Shown one piece after another: positions 1 to 9,182 of a stretch of 64,000 nucleotides of DNA. The notes beneath the pieces were generated by a model. The model saw nothing but the letters and a program-made list of their open reading frames with translations. It was not told where the DNA came from and ran no database searches. The translations under genes and the position numbers were made by a program. Every line of letters starts with the position of its first letter. Within the stretch, counting starts at the first letter, position 1. The stretch comes from Telluria mixta (lineage in GTDB: Bacteria; Pseudomonadota; Gammaproteobacteria; Burkholderiales; Burkholderiaceae_D), in NCBI RefSeq assembly GCF_029223865.1, contig NZ_CP119520.1, forward strand, positions 7,006,001 to 7,070,000. Reading direction: 5' to 3'.

Positions 1-2
1 TG

Positions 3-236
3 ATTGACGAAGACCCCGCACAACCACGCAGTAAGAACAATCCGGGCTTGCGACCTGAAAGTATTGCCGAGCTCGCGGCCAGCTATGGCGCAAAAGGCCC
101 AAAGACTCCCTTGTCCCTCCGCGTCAATGCCGACGTGCCTGGCCGTTACATCATCAATCACGGGCACCGGCGTTACCGAGCCGGCAAGCTGAACGGACTA
201 AGCGTCCTGCCCGCATTAATAGCCGGGCTTGCTTAG
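3..236 (+). pseudogene. ParB/KorB-like partition protein, truncated remnant
   Basis: The reading frame is open at the left window edge and stops at 234-236. The visible 77 residues match the ParB N-terminal domain as found in KorB-type proteins: an IDEDPAQPRS start, then ESIAELAASYGAKGPKTPLS, then the ParB box as INHGHRRYRAGKL. In the family this is followed by a helix-turn-helix DNA-binding domain. Here the frame ends right after the ParB box (PALIAGLA-stop), so the HTH is missing. KorB/ParB proteins act in plasmid partition or regulation, so this looks like a decayed piece of a plasmid-like or integrative element. It could instead be a short ParB-domain-only protein. The upstream part lies outside the window. 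Confidence 0.6.
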
Positions 237-294
237 TTTAGTCACTGCCAATGCGGACAGCTTGTTCAGGTTGAGCGGCATGGTGCCTCAATCG

Positions 295-315
295 TACCCC
301 CGCTTTTACCCCCGC
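295..315. repeat. Short direct repeat TACCCCCGC x2
   Basis: TACCCCCGC occurs at 295-303 and again at 307-315, separated by three bases. It lies between the ParB-like remnant and the tRNA-Ser gene. Short clustered direct repeats like this can be arm-type integrase binding sites next to an attachment site, but nothing else here proves that. Confidence 0.4.
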
Positions 316-392
316 GCTTGATCTGGATTGAGCCGGTTTCCGGAGGAGCTCACTGGACAACGTTTTCGCCGCATTCTCCTATGAGACGGACG

Positions 393-419
393 AAAAAAAA
401 GCCGTCTTTCGACGGCTTT
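393..419 (-). terminator. Rho-independent terminator after tRNA-Ser
   Basis: A 9-bp perfect stem (398-406 with 411-419) closes a TTTC loop. On the minus strand it is followed by eight T residues (393-400). It lies 12 bases beyond the encoded CCA of tRNA-Ser and fits as its terminator. Confidence 0.85.
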
Positions 420-430
420 CTTTCGCATCT

Positions 431-524
431 TGGCGGAGGCGGTGGGATTCGAACCCACGATACAGGTTTAAGCCCGTATGCTTCCTTAGCAGGGAAGTGC
501 CTTCGGCCACTCGGCCACGCCTCC
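431..524 (-). tRNA. serV-like: tRNA-Ser(GCT)
   Basis: The minus strand folds as a class II tRNA with a 7-bp acceptor stem (GGAGGCG with CGCCTCC), discriminator G and encoded CCA (431-433). The anticodon loop is CTGCTAA, giving anticodon GCT, which reads AGC and AGU serine codons. A long variable arm and the GGTTCGAATCC T-loop segment are visible. The 94-nt length fits tRNA-Ser. Its 3' end points toward the ParB-like remnant, the usual orientation for an island inserted at a tRNA 3' end. Confidence 0.95.
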
Positions 525-621
525 AGTCAGCTTCAACGTTTATGCGTCAGCGCTGAGTGCACGCATATTAATGGCCACACCCTTTTTGGTCAAGGAAGCA
601 CGGCCATTTTTTTGAAAAAAG

Positions 622-1869
622 TTAAGCTTGCTCGAGGTTAAACGCCTTGTGCAGGGCGCGTACCGCGAGTTCCATGTACTTCTCGTCGATCAGGACCGAA
701 ATCTTGATTTCCGAGGTCGAGATCATCATGATGTTGATGCCCTCTTCCGACAGCGTACGGAACATCTGCGACGCGACGCCCACGTGGCTGCGCATGCCCA
801 CGCCCACGGCCGACACCTTCGACACCTTGGCATCGCCCAGGATCTTGGCGGCGCCGATTTCGGCCTTCACGCCTTCCAGGACGCCCATGGCGCGCTGGTA
901 ATCGTTGCGCGACACGGTGAACGTAAAGTCGGTCTTACCGTCGACCGACTGGTTCTGTATGATCATGTCGACCTCGATATTGGCCTCCGAGATCGGCCCG
1001 AGGATGTGGAAGGCGACGCCCGGCTTGTCGGGCACGCCCAGGACGGTGATTTTGGCTTCATCGCGGTGGAAGGCGATGCCCGAGATGACGGCTTGTTCCA
1101 TGTTGCTTTCTTCCTCAAACGAAATCAGGGTACCCGAGTTGGCTTCTTCTTCGAGCGACATCAGGGGGTCGGTCAGCGACGACAGCACGCGCGTCGGCAC
1201 GCGGTAGTTGCCGGCAAATTCCACGGAGCGGGTCTGCAGGACTTTCGAGCCCAGCGACGCCAGTTCCAGCATTTCTTCGAACGTGATCTTGGACAGGCGG
1301 CGCGCTTCGCTCACGACGCGCGGGTCGGTCGTGTAGACGCCGTCGACGTCCGTGTAGATCAGGCATTCATCGGCCTTCAGCGCGGCCGCAATCGCGACGG
1401 CGGAGGTGTCCGAACCGCCACGGCCCAGCGTGGAGATATTTCCGTCCTCATCCATGCCTTGGAAACCGGTGATGATGACGATCCGGCCGGCGTCCAGGTC
1501 GGCGCGCACGCGGGTGTCGTCGATCGACTGGATGCGGGCCTTCGTGAAGGCCGAGTCGGTCTTGATGCCCACCTGCCAGCCCGTGTACGACACTGCATCC
1601 TTGCCGCGCGCCAGCAATGCCATGGCCAGCAGGCCGACGGACACCTGTTCGCCGGTCGATGCAATCATGTCCAGTTCACGCGGGTCCGGCTGCGACATAA
1701 TCTCTTTCGCCAGGCCGATCAGACGGTTGGTTTCACCGGACATTGCCGAAGGGACGACAACGACTTGATGACCGGCGTCGTGCCATTTGGCGACGCGGGC
1801 CGCGACGTTCTTGATGCGTTCCGTCGAACCCATCGACGTACCGCCATATTTGTGGACTATTAAGGCCAT
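622..1869 (-). CDS. lysC: Aspartate kinase (aspartokinase), two ACT domains
   Basis: Catalyses ATP-dependent phosphorylation of L-aspartate, the first step to lysine, threonine, methionine and diaminopimelate; cytosolic. The 415-residue protein opens with the kinase motif KYGGTSMG at residues 7-14 and carries GGSDTSAVA near residue 155. The last 150 residues form two ACT regulatory domains, as in lysine/threonine feedback-inhibited enzymes. Length and order match the single-subunit betaproteobacterial type. It lies between tilS and tRNA-Ser, 127 bp after tilS. The antisense frame of 411 codons opposite it is a GC-rich shadow. Confidence 0.97.
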   Translation of the reverse strand: MALIVHKYGGTSMGSTERIKNVAARVAKWHDAGHQVVVVPSAMSGETNRLIGLAKEIMSQPDPRELDMIASTGEQVSVGLLAMALLARGKDAVSYTGWQVGIKTDSAFTKARIQSIDDTRVRADLDAGRIVIITGFQGMDEDGNISTLGRGGSDTSAVAIAAALKADECLIYTDVDGVYTTDPRVVSEARRLSKITFEEMLELASLGSKVLQTRSVEFAGNYRVPTRVLSSLTDPLMSLEEEANSGTLISFEEESNMEQAVISGIAFHRDEAKITVLGVPDKPGVAFHILGPISEANIEVDMIIQNQSVDGKTDFTFTVSRNDYQRAMGVLEGVKAEIGAAKILGDAKVSKVSAVGVGMRSHVGVASQMFRTLSEEGINIMMISTSEIKISVLIDEKYMELAVRALHKAFNLEQA

Positions 1870-1996
1870 GACTGAAGGGATTTCCGCTTGTAAAAAATCA
1901 AATGAGCCTTTTACTCTACATGCTGCGGCGCGGAATCACAAGACGTCAAGATGCGAAAGCTATACCAAATAGGAATATGGTAATACGGAAAGGGTA

Positions 1997-3391
1997 TTAA
2001 CCCGGGATGGCAGCCGTCGCGCTTTCCCAACGCAGCGCGATGCGGCCCGGCTCCTCGGTCACGTGCCGGCAGTCCATGCCGAGCCCTGCCGCGAACAGCA
2101 GGTCGAGGCCGGCATTCACGATGGGCAGGCGGCCCCGCTCCCAGGCCGGGATGCCGCTCGCCTGGTAATGCATCTTGAGGCTGCGGGTCGGACGGTTGTG
2201 CGCCAGGCGCAGACGTTCTCCGCCCTTGCGGAAATCGATCTCGAGCCCCTGCCCTCGCAGCCAGGCCGGATCGAACCCGCGCTCGGCCGCGTCGAAATGC
2301 AGCACGCCGCCGTAGTCCGGGAACGCGATCGATGCCTCGCCGTTCCAGCGGAACGCCTGGGCGTGCTTGTCGATGATCCCGGCGTCCTCGGGATCGCGCA
2401 TGCCGGCCAGTTCCGGCAGGCGCGGCACGAGAAACAGATGGTCGCGGTGGCGGCGCACGTCGACGTCCGGGTGCTCGACGAGCAATTGCGCGTCCTCGCG
2501 GGCGGACAGGATCTGCGCCACCATCTGCGCCAGCCATGCCGTGGACGGCATCGCGAGACGGCGCGTGGTGAACCAGTGGCGCAGCAGATTGTCGATGCGG
2601 TCGCGGCTCAAGGCGCGCACGCGGACCAGGTCCAGACCATCGCCGGCCAGGCAGGCTTGCAGATCCTGCTCGCCCAGCTCGTCCAGCAGGCGCTGGGCCG
2701 CACGGGTGTGGGCGCTGCTGCGCGCCACGCGTTGCTGGTAACCGGGAAACGCGGCAGCCAGCGCCGGCATCACCTGGTGGCGCAGCGCGTTGCGGGCGTA
2801 ACGCGGATCGGTATTGGATTCGTCTTCGACCCACGCGATGCCCTGCTCGCGCGCGAACTGTTCGAGATCGGCGCGCGCGACACCCAGCAGCGGGCGCGCC
2901 ATCGCCAGGCGTTCGTCGCCCAGCAGGCCGGGGGCACGGTTGGCGGGGTCCATGCCGGACAGGCCGGCCGGGCCGGAGCCGCGCAGCAATTGCAGCAGCA
3001 CCGTTTCGACCTGGTCGTCGAGGTGATGGGCCGTCAGCAACAAACCGGCGCCGTGGGCCCGGCACATCTCACCCAGTGCCGCGTAGCGCTGCTTGCGCGC
3101 AGCGGCCTCGATGCCACTCTTCCCTTTCGCGACGACGACGGCGCGCCAGTCGAACGGGATGCCCAGGGCCGCCGCGGCGGACGCGCAATGGTCGCGCCAT
3201 GCGTCGGCGTTCGGGCTCAGGCCGTGGTGGACGTGGAACGCGTGCGGCTGCAGTCCGTGCGCGTGCGCGAGGTGCAGCAGCACCATCGAATCGAGGCCGC
3301 CGCTGAGGGCGACCGCGACGGGTGGCATGGCTTCGGGAAGGTATGCTTCGCGCAGGGCCGCGACGGCCTGCGCGAACCGGGCGACGATCAC
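1997..3391 (-). CDS. tilS: tRNA(Ile)-lysidine synthase
   Basis: Modifies C34 of the tRNA-Ile CAU anticodon to lysidine using lysine and ATP, so the tRNA reads AUA as isoleucine. The N-type ATP pyrophosphatase loop SGGLDS lies at residues 30-35, followed by a HVHHGLS segment and the TAHHLDDQVET stretch of the family. The C-terminal domain is present; total 464 residues. The GTG start at 3391 was chosen because an AGGGGG ribosome-binding site lies about nine bases upstream. The open frame continues upstream into accA only as a shadow. The start is 23 bp past the accA stop, suggesting cotranscription with accA. Confidence 0.93.
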   Translation of the reverse strand: MIVARFAQAVAALREAYLPEAMPPVAVALSGGLDSMVLLHLAHAHGLQPHAFHVHHGLSPNADAWRDHCASAAAALGIPFDWRAVVVAKGKSGIEAAARKQRYAALGEMCRAHGAGLLLTAHHLDDQVETVLLQLLRGSGPAGLSGMDPANRAPGLLGDERLAMARPLLGVARADLEQFAREQGIAWVEDESNTDPRYARNALRHQVMPALAAAFPGYQQRVARSSAHTRAAQRLLDELGEQDLQACLAGDGLDLVRVRALSRDRIDNLLRHWFTTRRLAMPSTAWLAQMVAQILSAREDAQLLVEHPDVDVRRHRDHLFLVPRLPELAGMRDPEDAGIIDKHAQAFRWNGEASIAFPDYGGVLHFDAAERGFDPAWLRGQGLEIDFRKGGERLRLAHNRPTRSLKMHYQASGIPAWERGRLPIVNAGLDLLFAAGLGMDCRHVTEEPGRIALRWESATAAIPG

Positions 3392-3414
3392 GGCCGCCCC
3401 CTGCGTACGACGGC

Positions 3415-4392
3415 TCACTCTTCGCGCGGCGTCGTTTCCTTGAACTTGCCGTAGGCCAGCAGCTTGGCGTGGCGGGCATCCAGCAGTTCCTTGGTCTTCA
3501 TGCCCTGGAACTGGCGCAGCGTGTCGGCCAGCGCGCGCTTGAGCATCTGGGCCATCTGGGCCGGATCGCGGTGGGCGCCGCCCAGCGGTTCGTTGACGAT
3601 CTTGTCGATCAGGCCCATCGCCTTCAGGCGGTGTGCCGTCAAGCCGAGGGCGTCGGCCGCTTCCGCCGCGCGCTCCGACGTCTTCCACAGGATCGACGCG
3701 CAGCCTTCCGGCGAGATCACGGAATACGTCGCGTACTGCAGCATCAGCACGGCGTCGCCGACGGCAATCGCCAGCGCGCCGCCCGAGCCGCCTTCGCCGA
3801 TGATCGTGGCGATCAGCGGCACTTTCAGCTCGGCCATCACGTACAGGTTGTGGCCGATGGCTTCCGACTGGCCGCGCTCTTCCGCGTCGATGCCGGGGAA
3901 CGCACCGGGCGTATCGACGAACGTGAAGATCGGCAGGTTGAATTTCTCGGCCAGCTTCATCAGGCGCATGGCCTTGCGGTAGCCTTCCGGACGCGGCATG
4001 CCAAAGTTGCGCGCCGCGCGTTCCTTCGTGTCGCGGCCCTTCTGGTGGCCGATGACCATGCAGGACTGGCCGTTGAAGCGGGCCAGGCCGCCGATGATGG
4101 ACTGGTCGTCGGCGAAGGTACGGTCGCCGTGCAGTTCATGGAAATCGGTGAAGATCGCGTTCACATAGTCCATCGTGTACGGACGCTGCGGATGGCGGGC
4201 GATCTGGGAAACCTGCCAAGGGGTCAGCTTGGCATAGATGTCTTTCGTCAGTTGCTGGCTCTTCTTGGCCAGGCGGTCGATTTCTTCCGAGATGTCGACG
4301 GCGGAATCGTCCTGCACGAAGCGCAGCTCTTCGATCTTCGAATCGAGCTCGGCAATCGGCTGCTCGAAACTGAGGAAAGTTGTTTTACTCAT
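3415..4392 (-). CDS. accA: Acetyl-CoA carboxylase carboxyltransferase subunit alpha
   Basis: Alpha subunit of the AccA2-AccD2 carboxyltransferase, which moves CO2 from biotin on AccB to acetyl-CoA to make malonyl-CoA for fatty acid synthesis. The 325-residue length is close to the usual 318-325. Characteristic segments include the N-terminal helix region, [50 protein letters not shown] and the oxyanion-forming [20 protein letters not shown] ribosome-binding site precedes the ATG at 4392. It sits between the glycosylase gene (61 bp upstream) and tilS. Confidence 0.97.
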   Translation of the reverse strand: MSKTTFLSFEQPIAELDSKIEELRFVQDDSAVDISEEIDRLAKKSQQLTKDIYAKLTPWQVSQIARHPQRPYTMDYVNAIFTDFHELHGDRTFADDQSIIGGLARFNGQSCMVIGHQKGRDTKERAARNFGMPRPEGYRKAMRLMKLAEKFNLPIFTFVDTPGAFPGIDAEERGQSEAIGHNLYVMAELKVPLIATIIGEGGSGGALAIAVGDAVLMLQYATYSVISPEGCASILWKTSERAAEAADALGLTAHRLKAMGLIDKIVNEPLGGAHRDPAQMAQMLKRALADTLRQFQGMKTKELLDARHAKLLAYGKFKETTPREE

Positions 4393-4453
4393 TGTACCTC
4401 CGGGTGTGTTCGTGGCCGCGGAAGATCATCCGCGCGGCGGCAAGGGCGTTATT

Positions 4454-5122
4454 CTATACCGGAACCGGGTCCAGGCTACGCCATAAATACCATGTGGCAA
4501 CTGTCCGCCAGGGTTCCCAGTTCGCCGCAACCTCGCGCGCATCGCTGCGCGAGACCGGCTCGCCGGAGAAATAATTCTGGCTGATGCCCTGGATCAGGCC
4601 GGGATCGTCCAGGGGCAGGACGTTCGGTCTGAGCAGATTAAATATCAAAAACATCTCGGCTGTCCAGCGCGTGATGCCGCGGATCTGGACCAGTTCGGCG
4701 ATGACGGCCTCGTCATCCATCTGCGACCACTGGTCGGCATGGACGCGCTTCGCCTTGAAGTGGTCGGCCAGGTCGAGGATGTATTCCGTCTTCCGTTTCG
4801 ACAGGCCACAGCCCGCCAGTTCTTCCGCGCCGACCTTGATGACCTGGGACGGCGTCATCTTCGGGCACAAGGTGCGCAGCTTCGTCCACGCGACCTCGGC
4901 GGCCTTCACCGTCACCTGCTGGCCGACGATGGACCGCGCCAGCGTGGTGAACGGGTCGGGATGACCGCGCAGGTGCATGTCGCCGAATTGCGGGATCAGC
5001 TTGTTCATGATGCGATCCCGACGCATGAGCTCGGCCTTCGCCTCCGCCCAGTACGGTGGGACGGAAGGCTGAACGTCCGGCGGTGCCGGGACGGCGCCCG
5101 CGAGGTCCTTGGAAAGTGCCAT
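4454..5122 (-). CDS. DNA-3-methyladenine glycosylase II-type (HhH-GPD)
   Basis: Predicted base-excision repair glycosylase removing alkylated purines. The 222-residue protein is an HhH-GPD fold: a glycine-rich helix-hairpin-helix (VQIRGITRWTAEMF, about residues 148-161) followed by LPLDDPGL with the catalytic aspartate. IVGQQVTVKAAE near residue 65 is the family's early helix motif. No [4Fe-4S] cysteine cluster is present, so it belongs to the AlkA/MAG group rather than the MutY/Nth group. The N-terminal AlkA domain is missing, as in short AlkA homologues. Between cysS (24 bp) and accA (61 bp), same strand. The exact substrate range cannot be read from sequence. Confidence 0.88.
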   Translation of the reverse strand: MALSKDLAGAVPAPPDVQPSVPPYWAEAKAELMRRDRIMNKLIPQFGDMHLRGHPDPFTTLARSIVGQQVTVKAAEVAWTKLRTLCPKMTPSQVIKVGAEELAGCGLSKRKTEYILDLADHFKAKRVHADQWSQMDDEAVIAELVQIRGITRWTAEMFLIFNLLRPNVLPLDDPGLIQGISQNYFSGEPVSRSDAREVAANWEPWRTVATWYLWRSLDPVPV

Positions 5123-5146
5123 GCTCGTTACGTACCTGGACGGCCG

Positions 5147-6544
5147 TCAGGCGCGACGCCAGTTGGTGCTGCCGTCCGGCTTGTCTTCGAGCACGACGCC
5201 GCCCGCGGTCAGCTCGGCGCGGATCGCATCGGCCTCGGCGAAGTTGCGGGCTTTCTTGGCGGCGGCGCGGCGCGCGATCGCATCGACGATCGCCGCCTCG
5301 TCCAGACCACCCTCGCCCGGCGTGCCGGCCTGCAGGAAGGCTTGCGGGCTGCGTTCGAGCAGGCCCAGCACGGCGGCCAGCGCCTTCAGCTGGCGCGCGG
5401 CTGCGACGGATTTGCTCTTGTTGACTTCCGACGCCAGGTCGAACAGCTCGGCCACCGCCAGCGGCGTATTGAAATCGTCGTCCATCGCGTCGCGGAAGCG
5501 CTGCGCGTGGGCTTCGTCCCAGTCCACGCTGACAGGCTCGCTGCCGACATCTACCTCCGACAGCGCCGTGTACAGGCGCGTCAGCGCGCCCTTCGCGTCG
5601 TCGATGTGGACGTCCGAGTAATTCAGCGGGCTGCGGTAGTGGGCGCGCAGGATGAAGAAGCGGATGACCTCCGCATCATATTTCTTGAGGACGTCGCGGA
5701 TCGTGAAGAAATTGCCCAGCGACTTGGACATCTTCTCGTTGTCGACGCGCACGAAGCCGTTGTGGATCCAGTAGTTCGCCATCGGCGGGCCGAACGCGCC
5801 TTCCGACTGGGCGATCTCGTTCTCGTGGTGCGGGAACTGCAGGTCGGCGCCGCCGCCGTGGATGTCGAAGTGTTCGCCCAGCATGGCGCACGACATGGCC
5901 GAGCACTCGATGTGCCAGCCCGGACGGCCTTTACCCCATTTCGAATCCCATTTCGCTTCGTCCGGCTCGGATTCCTTGGCGGCCTTCCACAGCACGAAGT
6001 CGAGCGGGTCGCGCTTGCCCGTGTTCACGTCCACGCGCTCGCCCGCGCGCAGGTCGTCCAGCGATTTGCCGGACAGCTTGCCGTAGCCCGGGAAATTACG
6101 CACGGCATAGTTCACGTCGCCGTCCTCGCCCCGGTAGGCGAGTTCCTTCGTCTCGAGCTTTTCGATAATCGACAGCATGTGCGGCACGTACTCCGTCGCG
6201 CGCGGTGCGAAATCAGGCGGCAGGATACCCAGCGCGGCCGTGTCCTCGTCCATCGCCTTGATGAAACGGGTCGTGAGCGACGTCATCGTTTCATTGTTCT
6301 CGACGGCGCGCTTGATGATCTTGTCGTCGATGTCCGTGATGTTGCGGACGTATTTAACCTCGTAACCCGATGCCTTGAGCCAGCGGTAGATGACGTCGAA
6401 CGCCATCATCATCCGGCCATGACCGACGTGGCAGTAATCGTAAACCGTCATCCCGCACACGTACATGTTGACCTTGCCGGGTTGGAGGGGCACGAATACC
6501 TGCTTGTCACGCGCGAGCGTGTTGTAGATCTTGAGTTGGCTCAT
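5147..6544 (-). CDS. cysS: Cysteinyl-tRNA synthetase
   Basis: Class I aminoacyl-tRNA synthetase charging tRNA-Cys. The 465-residue length agrees with the usual 461-470. The zinc-site cysteine C30 lies in the YVCGMTVYD segment, the HIGH-type motif is HVGH at residues 39-42, and KMSKS lies near residue 270. The ATG at 6544 (protein start MSQLKIYNT) was chosen by homology; the frame runs on upstream for 47 codons without family similarity. It is divergent from the periplasmic cyclophilin gene, with 187 bp between the two starts. A TATACT hexamer on the minus strand (6627-6632) may be its -10 element. Confidence 0.96.
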   Translation of the reverse strand: MSQLKIYNTLARDKQVFVPLQPGKVNMYVCGMTVYDYCHVGHGRMMMAFDVIYRWLKASGYEVKYVRNITDIDDKIIKRAVENNETMTSLTTRFIKAMDEDTAALGILPPDFAPRATEYVPHMLSIIEKLETKELAYRGEDGDVNYAVRNFPGYGKLSGKSLDDLRAGERVDVNTGKRDPLDFVLWKAAKESEPDEAKWDSKWGKGRPGWHIECSAMSCAMLGEHFDIHGGGADLQFPHHENEIAQSEGAFGPPMANYWIHNGFVRVDNEKMSKSLGNFFTIRDVLKKYDAEVIRFFILRAHYRSPLNYSDVHIDDAKGALTRLYTALSEVDVGSEPVSVDWDEAHAQRFRDAMDDDFNTPLAVAELFDLASEVNKSKSVAAARQLKALAAVLGLLERSPQAFLQAGTPGEGGLDEAAIVDAIARRAAAKKARNFAEADAIRAELTAGGVVLEDKPDGSTNWRRA

Positions 6545-6731
6545 CGGATGTTTGCTAGAGGGTTGGAGCAGGACAGCGAATCTTGGGAACCTTGTTCTTT
6601 TTGATAGAATCGGCAGTCCGTCGCAAAGTATAACATTGATAAAATCCTGACTGGCCGCATATGCAATAGGTTTATTTTTCTGCAAAACCCTTGACAGTAC
6701 TTTGCGCTATATCCACCGAGAGGAAGCAACG

Positions 6732-7337
6732 ATGCACGTCCTGAAATCGCCCGGTACCCGCTTTTTTGCCCGTTTTAGTGTTGGCCTGGCCGCGCTGACC
6801 CTGTCCGCCGCCGCGTTCGCGGCCGACCCGCAAGTGTCTTTAAAAACGTCGATGGGCGAGATCGTGCTGGAACTGAACCCGGAAAAAGCCCCCATCTCCG
6901 TGGACAATTTCCTCAAGTACGTCAAATCCGGCTTCTACAAGGGCACGATCTTCCACCGCGTAATCGACGGCTTCATGATCCAGGGCGGCGGTATGGATGC
7001 CCAGTTCCACGGCCGCAAGACGAACAAACCGATCAAGAACGAGTCCAACAACGGCCTGTCGAACGAAAAGTATACGGTCGCCATGGCGCGCGAATCGAAT
7101 CCGGACTCGGCCACCTCGCAATTCTTCATCAACGTGGTCGACAACCCGGCGCTCGATTATCCGAACATGCAGGGCTCGGGCTACACCGTATTCGGCAAGG
7201 TCGTGAAGGGCCAGGACGTCGTCGACAAGATCAAGGCCGTCATCGTGGACGACATCCGCGGCCTCGAAAATGTACCCGTCACGCCCGTCACGATCCGGTC
7301 CGCCACCCTCCTCAAGGGTGATAAGGCGGTAAAATAA
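6732..7337 (+). CDS. ppiA: Peptidyl-prolyl cis-trans isomerase, periplasmic cyclophilin
   Basis: Cyclophilin that speeds proline isomerisation during folding, here exported. The 201 residues begin with a signal peptide (cleavage expected after AFA, about residue 30), then a complete cyclophilin domain with FHRVIDGFMIQGG and SQFFIN active-site segments. The ATG at 6732 is chosen because GAGGAAG lies at the right distance; a start ten codons earlier has no such site. A second, cytoplasmic paralogue follows 32 bp downstream, so the pair looks cotranscribed. Confidence 0.93.
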   Translation: MHVLKSPGTRFFARFSVGLAALTLSAAAFAADPQVSLKTSMGEIVLELNPEKAPISVDNFLKYVKSGFYKGTIFHRVIDGFMIQGGGMDAQFHGRKTNKPIKNESNNGLSNEKYTVAMARESNPDSATSQFFINVVDNPALDYPNMQGSGYTVFGKVVKGQDVVDKIKAVIVDDIRGLENVPVTPVTIRSATLLKGDKAVK

Positions 7338-7369
7338 CGAACTCGCAACTCCAACGATAGGATAAAAAC

Positions 7370-7864
7370 ATGACCACCGTACTCATGACCACCAACAAGG
7401 GCAACATCAAGGTCGAACTGGACGCCGACAAGGCACCGAAGACCGTTGCCAACTTCCTGGACTACGTGAACAAGGGTCACTTCTCGAACACGATCTTCCA
7501 TCGCGTGATCAAGGACTTCATGATCCAGGGCGGCGGTTTCGAGCCGGGCATGAAGCAAAAGCCGACCGAGCAGACCGTCGAGAACGAAGCCAAGAACGGC
7601 CTGAAGAACGACAAGTACACGATCGCCATGGCCCGCACGATGGCCCCGCACTCGGCATCGGCCCAGTTCTTCATCAACACCAAGAACAACGACTTCCTGA
7701 ACTACCCGGGCCAGGACGGCTGGGGTTACGCCGTGTTCGGCAAGGTCGTCGAAGGCCAGGACATCGTCGACCAGATCAACAACGTCAAGACGAGCCGTGC
7801 CGGCATGCACTCGGATGTGCCGAGCGAAGACGTCGTCATCGAGAAAGTCGAAGTCGTCCAGTAA
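7370..7864 (+). CDS. ppiB: Peptidyl-prolyl cis-trans isomerase B, cytoplasmic cyclophilin
   Basis: Cytosolic cyclophilin of 164 residues, the normal PpiB length, without a signal peptide. It has the [15 protein letters not shown] segment and [15 protein letters not shown] of the catalytic pocket. An AGGATAA ribosome-binding site precedes the ATG. It is a paralogue of the exported cyclophilin just upstream. The ppiB-lpxH neighbourhood is common in beta- and gammaproteobacteria; lpxH starts 57 bp later. Confidence 0.95.
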   Translation: MTTVLMTTNKGNIKVELDADKAPKTVANFLDYVNKGHFSNTIFHRVIKDFMIQGGGFEPGMKQKPTEQTVENEAKNGLKNDKYTIAMARTMAPHSASAQFFINTKNNDFLNYPGQDGWGYAVFGKVVEGQDIVDQINNVKTSRAGMHSDVPSEDVVIEKVEVVQ

Positions 7865-7921
7865 TCTGAACAGGCAGGCATGACGCGCGGGCCCTGCTCC
7901 GGCGATTGATCCTGGCAGCAC

Positions 7922-8674
7922 ATGACCGCGCGCACGCTCGCACTCTTCATTTCCGACCTGCACCTGCAGGCGTCCCACCCGCGCACGGCCGAAGCCTTCT
8001 TCCGCTTCCTGGCCGAACGCGCGGCGCATGCCGAGCGGCTCTATCTGCTCGGCGACATCTTCGAATACTGGGCCGGCGACGACGACCTCGACGACCCGTT
8101 CAACCGCAGCGTCGTCACCGCGCTGCGCCGCCTGAGCGATGACGGCACGGCCGTCTACTGGCTCGGCGGCAACCGCGACTTCCTCGTCGGCACCGGCTTC
8201 GCCGAGGCGTCCGGCCTCACCCTGCTGCCCGAACCGCACGTGGCGACGATCGGCGGCCGCAGGGTCGTCCTCGTGCATGGCGACGCCCAGTGCACGGACG
8301 ACGTCAAGTACATGGCCTTCCGCGCCCAGGTGCGTGACCCGGCATGGCAGCGCCAGTTCCTCGCCATGCCGCTGGCCCAACGCAAGGCGATCATCGCCGG
8401 CCTGCGGGAAGGCAGCCGCGCGGCCCACGGCGAAAAATCATACGAGATCATGGACGTCACCCCGGCCGCCGTCGCCGCGCTGCATGCGGACAGCGGCACG
8501 GACGTCATCATCCACGGCCACACGCACCGCCCCGCCCTGCACGAGGCCGACGGCTTGCGTCGCTACGTGCTGCCCGACTGGGAACTCGACGCGGATCCTG
8601 TCCGCGGCGGCTGGATCGCGATCGACGACGCCGGACGTATCGCGCGCTTCGATCTCGACGGACAAGCCATCTAA
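7922..8674 (+). CDS. lpxH: UDP-2,3-diacylglucosamine diphosphatase
   Basis: Hydrolyses UDP-2,3-diacylglucosamine to lipid X and UMP in lipid A synthesis; peripheral on the inner membrane, metal dependent. The 250-residue calcineurin-like phosphoesterase shows every metal-binding motif: DLH at residues 12-14, GD at 44-45, GNRD at 83-86, HGD at 119-121 and HGHTH at 198-202. The start lies within the ppiB-lpxH spacer and gives the usual N-terminus (hydrophobic strand then SDLHL). The gene lies downstream of the two cyclophilins on the same strand. Confidence 0.95.
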   Translation: MTARTLALFISDLHLQASHPRTAEAFFRFLAERAAHAERLYLLGDIFEYWAGDDDLDDPFNRSVVTALRRLSDDGTAVYWLGGNRDFLVGTGFAEASGLTLLPEPHVATIGGRRVVLVHGDAQCTDDVKYMAFRAQVRDPAWQRQFLAMPLAQRKAIIAGLREGSRAAHGEKSYEIMDVTPAAVAALHADSGTDVIIHGHTHRPALHEADGLRRYVLPDWELDADPVRGGWIAIDDAGRIARFDLDGQAI

Positions 8675-8707
8675 CTTCCCTCTCAATCCTGCTAGGTCAT
8701 CCCCGTA

Positions 8708-8748
8708 TTGACCGTTGCCGACATGGTGTTATACTTCACTACAACACC
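8708..8748 (+). promoter_or_regulatory. Promoter with overlapping dyad operator for the GntR/ABC operon
   Basis: TTGACC at 8708-8713 and TATACT at 8730-8735 are separated by 16 bp. An inverted repeat GGTGTT-N12-AACACC spans 8725-8748 and covers the -10 element. The position, directly upstream of a YtrA-type GntR gene, fits an autoregulatory operator. Confidence 0.65.
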
Positions 8749-8816
8749 ACGACTCTACATCACCAACATGGAGGCAGGCATGACATGGACTGCACCGCGA
8801 CGAAAGGAGGCCGGCA

Positions 8817-9182
8817 ATGACGATCGGCTGGAATGACAACTCTCCAATCTACCGGCAGTTGAAGGACAGGGTGATCGGTATGATGCTCGATGGCGCTCTG
8901 AAGGCTGGGGATCCGCTCCCCTCCGTGCGCCAGATCGCGGCCGAATACCAGCTGAATCCGATCACGGTCTCGAAGGCTTACCAGGAACTGGTCGACGACA
9001 ACTTAGTAGAAAAACGAAGGGGGATCGGTATGTACGTCACGGAAGGCGCGAGCGAGAAATTGCTCGCCAGCGAAAGGGAGCGCTTCCTGCGCGAGGAATG
9101 GCCGGCGATGCTGGAACGGATCCGCCGCCTCGGCCTCAACATCGAGCAATTGCTGCGCGAACCGGTCGGAGGCGACAAATGA
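8817..9182 (+). CDS. GntR-family regulator, YtrA subfamily
   Basis: Short GntR regulator of 121 residues: an N-terminal winged helix (SPIYRQLKDRV, then LPSVRQIAAEYQLNPITVSKAYQEL, residues 1-75) and a short helical tail for dimerisation instead of a large effector domain. This is the YtrA architecture, usually encoded at the head of ABC transporter operons and often a repressor responding to envelope-active compounds. A strong AAAGGAGG site lies at 8803-8810. Its stop overlaps the ABC ATPase start as ATGA. The promoter just upstream contains a dyad that it may bind. Confidence 0.9.
   Translation: MTIGWNDNSPIYRQLKDRVIGMMLDGALKAGDPLPSVRQIAAEYQLNPITVSKAYQELVDDNLVEKRRGIGMYVTEGASEKLLASERERFLREEWPAMLERIRRLGLNIEQLLREPVGGDK

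Noticed and set aside
572..615. GGCC-centred inverted repeat followed by Ts near the lysC stop
   Set aside because: The loop is long and the T-run is on the wrong strand for lysC, so it was not called as a terminator.
628..1863. 411-codon open frame opposite lysC
   Set aside because: Antisense shadow caused by GC-rich codon use; its protein is Arg/His/Asp-rich without family features, while lysC is unmistakable.
6691..6713. TTGACA upstream of the periplasmic cyclophilin
   Set aside because: The only TATATC-like hexamer is 11 bp away, too close for a sigma-70 promoter.
8768..8836. 22-codon upstream frame before the GntR gene
   Set aside because: It overlaps the regulator start out of frame and has no convincing ribosome-binding site; chance is the simplest reading.
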